NCBI GenBank assembly: GCA_037176905.1
Contig: JBBBWG010006113.1
Span: 1-29,342 of the forward strand
Source of the DNA: Azolla pinnata
Lineage: Eukaryota > Streptophyta > Polypodiopsida > Salviniales > Salviniaceae
DNA: 29,342 bases
Direction of reading: 5' to 3'
The stretch's first letter is position 1, and each line of letters starts with the position of its first letter. The notes below the pieces were generated by a model. The model did no database searches and was not told the DNA's origin. It saw nothing but the letters and a program-made list of their open reading frames with translations. The position numbers were made by a program, and so were the translations under genes. This document shows positions 26,226 through 29,342 of this stretch, piece by piece.

Positions 26226-29200
26226 ATGACGCACCACCATCGCTCAGACCAAGGAATGGATCTCAGCCCCAATTGCGCCATCAATCTGCCCCCTGGATTC
26301 CGGTTCCACCCCACCGACGAGGAGCTAGTGCTTCACTACCTCAAGAAGAAGACCTCCTCCGTCCCTCTGCCCATCAATTCCATCATCAGAGACATCGACC
26401 TGTACAAATACGATCCGTGGGAGCTCCCAGGTACTTCGTAAAATTTGCGCGCTGAACAATGATCGCCCATCGCGATTCGACGGATCGATACGAAACCTCA
26501 TCGATTGAGCTTTCCCACACACATGATCGATCGCAGAGCTGTTCTTTTCCGGGCGCTGATGATTTACCCACTACCTGCCAGAGCTTCTAGTTCTACCCTT
26601 CTTCTCATTTGATTAGAGCGCAACGAATTCTTAATCACAGATGGAATTAGGGGCTGAGCTAAACGAGGAAGCGTTGCGCTGATCACCCATGTGAAATTTA
26701 GAGCTTTGCATTCAACTTGTGATTATAATTCATGGCTCTTTAATGATAGCTGAATCAGGGATAATTAGCTCGATTAGCTCGCTGATTACCGACTTTATTA
26801 GCGATTTGGATTGAGTTTGCAATCCATAACTCTTAATCGTATCCTAATTAAGGCGAATTAGCTCGAGTATATTGCTGATTACCAACTTAATTAGAGCCTC
26901 CCTCTTCATTTGTGAACCATTGGCGCTCTTAATCACATGGGAAGTAGGGCTAAGTGTAAGTGCATGGATTAATCATTCCGCTGATTACCAGTAATTAGAG
27001 CTTGTGATTGAAGCTGTAATCCATCGCTCAGGTGTGAATCAGGTCTAAGTTTAAAACGCAGATTCAATCATTTCGCTGATTATCCAAATAATTAGCACAT
27101 GATTGGTAGGGATTAGGGTTTCTGCTAATGGGGCTTTTGCATGAACAAAATTAGGATCTTCTTCTTCTTCTTCTTCTTGTGAATTTGTGAATGAAGATGG
27201 GTTTTCGTCGAGATTGGGCATCACCGAGGTGGTCAATAGATTGGGTCTAGTCATGATTCTAAATCTAGTCAGGATCAGTTTGACCTAGTCAAGATAGTCG
27301 AGATATCGCAAGATAGTCAAGACATTGGGTCTAGTCAAGAAAATCGAGAAACTAAGTCAAGATAGTCGAGGATATTGGGTCTAATCAAGATAGTGAAGCT
27401 GCTACTGGGTCTAGTCAAGAGAGTCAAGATATTGGGTCTCTAGTCAAGATAGTGAAGCTACTGGGTGTAGTAAGGATATCTCGGAAAGATAGTCAAGAAA
27501 TTGGGTCTAGTCGAGATAGTCTAGAAACTAGGTCTAGTCAAGATAGTCGAGGATATTGGGTCTAATCGAGACAGTGAAGTTGTTGGGTCTAGTCAAGAGA
27601 GTCAAGATACTGGGTCTCTGGTCAAGATAGTGAAGCTACTGGGTGTAGTCAAGATATCGAAAGATAGTCAAGAAATTGGATGTAGTCAAGATAGTCAAGA
27701 AACTAGGTTGAGTCAAGATAGTCGAGGATACAGGGTCTAATCAAGATAGTGAAGTTGCTACTGGGCCTAGTCAAGAGAGTCAAGATACTGGGCCTCTAGT
27801 CAAGATAGTGAAGCTAGTGGGTGTATAGTCAAGAAATTGGGTCTAGTCAAGATAGTCGAGAAACTAGGTCTAGTCAAAAGATAGTCGAGGATATTGGGTC
27901 TAATCAAGACAGTGAAGCGACTGGGTCTAGTCAAAAGAGTCAAGATACTGGGTCCCTAGTCAAGACACTGAAGCTACTGGGTGTCGTTCACGGTAGTCGG
28001 GATTTGTGGTCCAAGTCAAGATATTGATTCTAATCAAGACAATGAAGCTACAGGGTGTAGTCAAGATAGTCGGGATTTCGCGGTCCAAGTCAGGATACTA
28101 GGTCGAGTCGAGACAATCAAAGCTACTAGGCCTAGCGAAGTGAGTCGAGATTAGCCCCAATCCAAATCTGGATACCAGGTCAAGTCAAGAAAGTCAAAAA
28201 AGAAAGCTACGAAGGCTGGCTCACCGAGTCAGTCGAGAGATCGGCCAGTCCAAAGTCGAGATACTGGGCCCAGTGAAAGAAAGACAGTCAAAGCTGACGA
28301 GGCGTATCGAGTCAGTCGAGATTATTAGCTAGTCCAAGTCGAGATACATACCGGTTTGTCGGGTCAAGACAGTGGAAGCTAGTAGGGCCACAGTGAAGCC
28401 AGTCGAGATTAGCGCAGTCTAGGTCAAGGTACCGGGTCTGGTCAAGAAAGTGAAAGCTACTAGGCCCCCCCAGCAAAGTTAAGTCAAGATTAGCTAGTCC
28501 AAGTCAAGATACTAGGTCCAGTCAAGTCGATGAAAGCTACTAGGCCCCCCAGTGAAGTTAGTCAAGATTAGCTAGTGCAAGTCAAGATACTGGGTCCAGT
28601 CAAGTCGATGAAAGGTACTAGGCCCCCCAATGAAGTTAGTCAAGATTAGCTAGTGCAAGTCAAGATACTGGGTCCAGTCAAGTCGATGAAAGGTACTAGG
28701 CCCCCCCTAGTGAAGTTAGTCGAGATTAGCCAGTCGAAGTCAAGATACTAGGTCTAGTCAAGAGAGTGTGAGAGCTACTAGGAGGCCAGAGTGGAGGTGA
28801 GTCAAAGATTAGCCCAGTCCAAGTCAAGATGCAGGGCCTGGTGAAGACAGTGAAAGCTGCTAGGCCCCCACAGCGAAGTCGGTCAAAGATTAGCCCAGTG
28901 CTAAATCTGGGATGTGTATCGGGCAGGGAAGGCGATGTTCGGGGAGCGGGAGTGGTACTTCTTCAGCCCGCGGGAGCGCAAGTACCCGAACGGGGCGCGC
29001 CCCAACAGGGCGGCCGTCTCGGGCTACTGGAAGGCCACGGGGACCGACAAGCCGATCGTGGCGGCGGCCACGGGCCGGAGCATCGGCGTGAAGAAGGCCC
29101 TCGTTTTCTACCGCGGGAAGCCGCCCAAGGGCGAGAAGACGGACTGGATCATGCACGAGTACCGGCTCGTGCCCCCGAGCCGCCCGTCCCCGCCACTGCC

Positions 29201-29228
29201 CACCGCCTTCTCGTACAAGCCCCTTCGG
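26226..29228 (+). CDS. NAC-domain transcription factor, 5' part (two exons)
   Basis: Plant-specific nuclear DNA-binding regulator; the gene runs past the window end. Exon 1 is 26226-26430 and exon 2 is 28927-29228. Junction CCCAG|GTACTT with GGGCAG|GGAAGG restores [15 protein letters not shown]. The two exons give 169 residues in frame. Visible subdomains: [20 protein letters not shown] (about 21-39); [42 protein letters not shown] with [13 protein letters not shown], the DNA-contacting WKATGTDK part; [29 protein letters not shown]. Subdomain E and the activation region would follow an intron starting at 29229 (CGG|GTACGA) and are not in the window. ATG 26256 (MDLSPN) is an alternative start. 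The 2496 bp intron is mostly satellite, long for a NAC first intron. Confidence 0.93.
26431..27240 (+). other. Unique 5' part of NAC intron 1
   Basis: AT-rich intronic sequence with loosely repeated 'gattaccgactttattagcg' and 'gattaccaacttaattagag' words (spacing about 100 bp, from 26760 to 27090), suggesting an old degenerate tandem repeat. A short TTC run lies at 27160-27178. No gene. Confidence 0.5.
27240..28900. repeat. AGTCAAGATA satellite filling NAC intron 1
   Basis: About 1.65 kb built from variants of 'agtcaagatactgggtctag'. The left half shows a higher-order unit: 'gtcgaggatattgggtctaa' or a variant recurs at about 27366, 27547, 27720 and 27886 (181, 173 and 166 bp apart). The right half (about 28400-28900) has a different unit of ~78-80 bp with 'gaaagctactaggccccc' and 'gtcaagattagctagt'. 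It ends about 30 bp before the exon 2 acceptor. Frames across it are repeat translations. Confidence 0.92.
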
Positions 29229-29342
29229 GTACGAATCCTCCGGCAACGAAAAAAACAAAAAAAAAAAGCCCTCCTCTGCTTGCTTTCGCTGCCTGTTCTA
29301 GCGAGAGCTCGGTCCCGTTCCGACCCGCTCTGCTCTGTTCTG

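Noticed and set aside
28890-29258. 122-codon minus-strand frame at the right end
   Set aside because: Shadow of NAC exon 2, whose WKATGTDK and IMHEYRL motifs are unmistakable on the plus strand.

Overview
The window reads as nuclear DNA of a land plant. It holds four spliced or plant-type genes: a mitochondrial ferredoxin, a second-largest subunit of an RNA polymerase of the Pol IV/V type, a long PLS-class PPR protein and a NAC transcription factor. It also has many plant-type telomeric motifs (CCCTAAA/TTTAGGG), GT-AG introns and abundant microsatellites. The style of the PPR protein and the divergence of the polymerase subunit make me lean to a non-seed lineage such as a lycophyte, but that is only an inference. 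I see no reverse transcriptase, integrase or transposase gene, no rRNA, no convincing tRNA and no CRISPR array.

Layout. 1-1431: duplicated upstream/leader region of the ferredoxin gene with telomere-like tracts. 1432-5769 (+): mitochondrial [2Fe-2S] ferredoxin in six exons; the reconstructed frame closes at 200 residues. 5770-7651: no gene. 14149-7652 (-): NRPD2/NRPE2-like polymerase subunit in six coding exons, reconstructed as 1170 residues, one junction being GC-AG. 14150-15790: putative leader intron and promoter side of that gene, rich in microsatellites. 15801-17155: sixteen-unit minisatellite. 17480-18560: decayed tandem copies of the start of the PPR gene. 18565-21186 (+): intact 873-residue PPR gene. 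21187-25110: intergenic, with a large tetranucleotide satellite field, a GGCGCC motif cluster and a foldback element. 25115-25866: two interstitial telomere-like arrays of different sequence and opposite orientation. 26226-29228 (+): first two exons of a NAC gene that runs off the window; its first intron is mostly satellite.

The genes do not form an operon or pathway; this is an ordinary eukaryotic neighbourhood. The ferredoxin acts in mitochondrial Fe-S/biotin electron transfer, the polymerase subunit in siRNA-directed DNA methylation, the PPR protein probably in organellar RNA processing, and the NAC protein in nuclear transcription. The most striking theme is structural: local tandem duplications repeatedly begin or end at exon edges, leaving partial exon copies inside or beside otherwise intact genes (ferredoxin exon 2, polymerase exon 6, PPR first exon). 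I found no new enzymatic or defence system.
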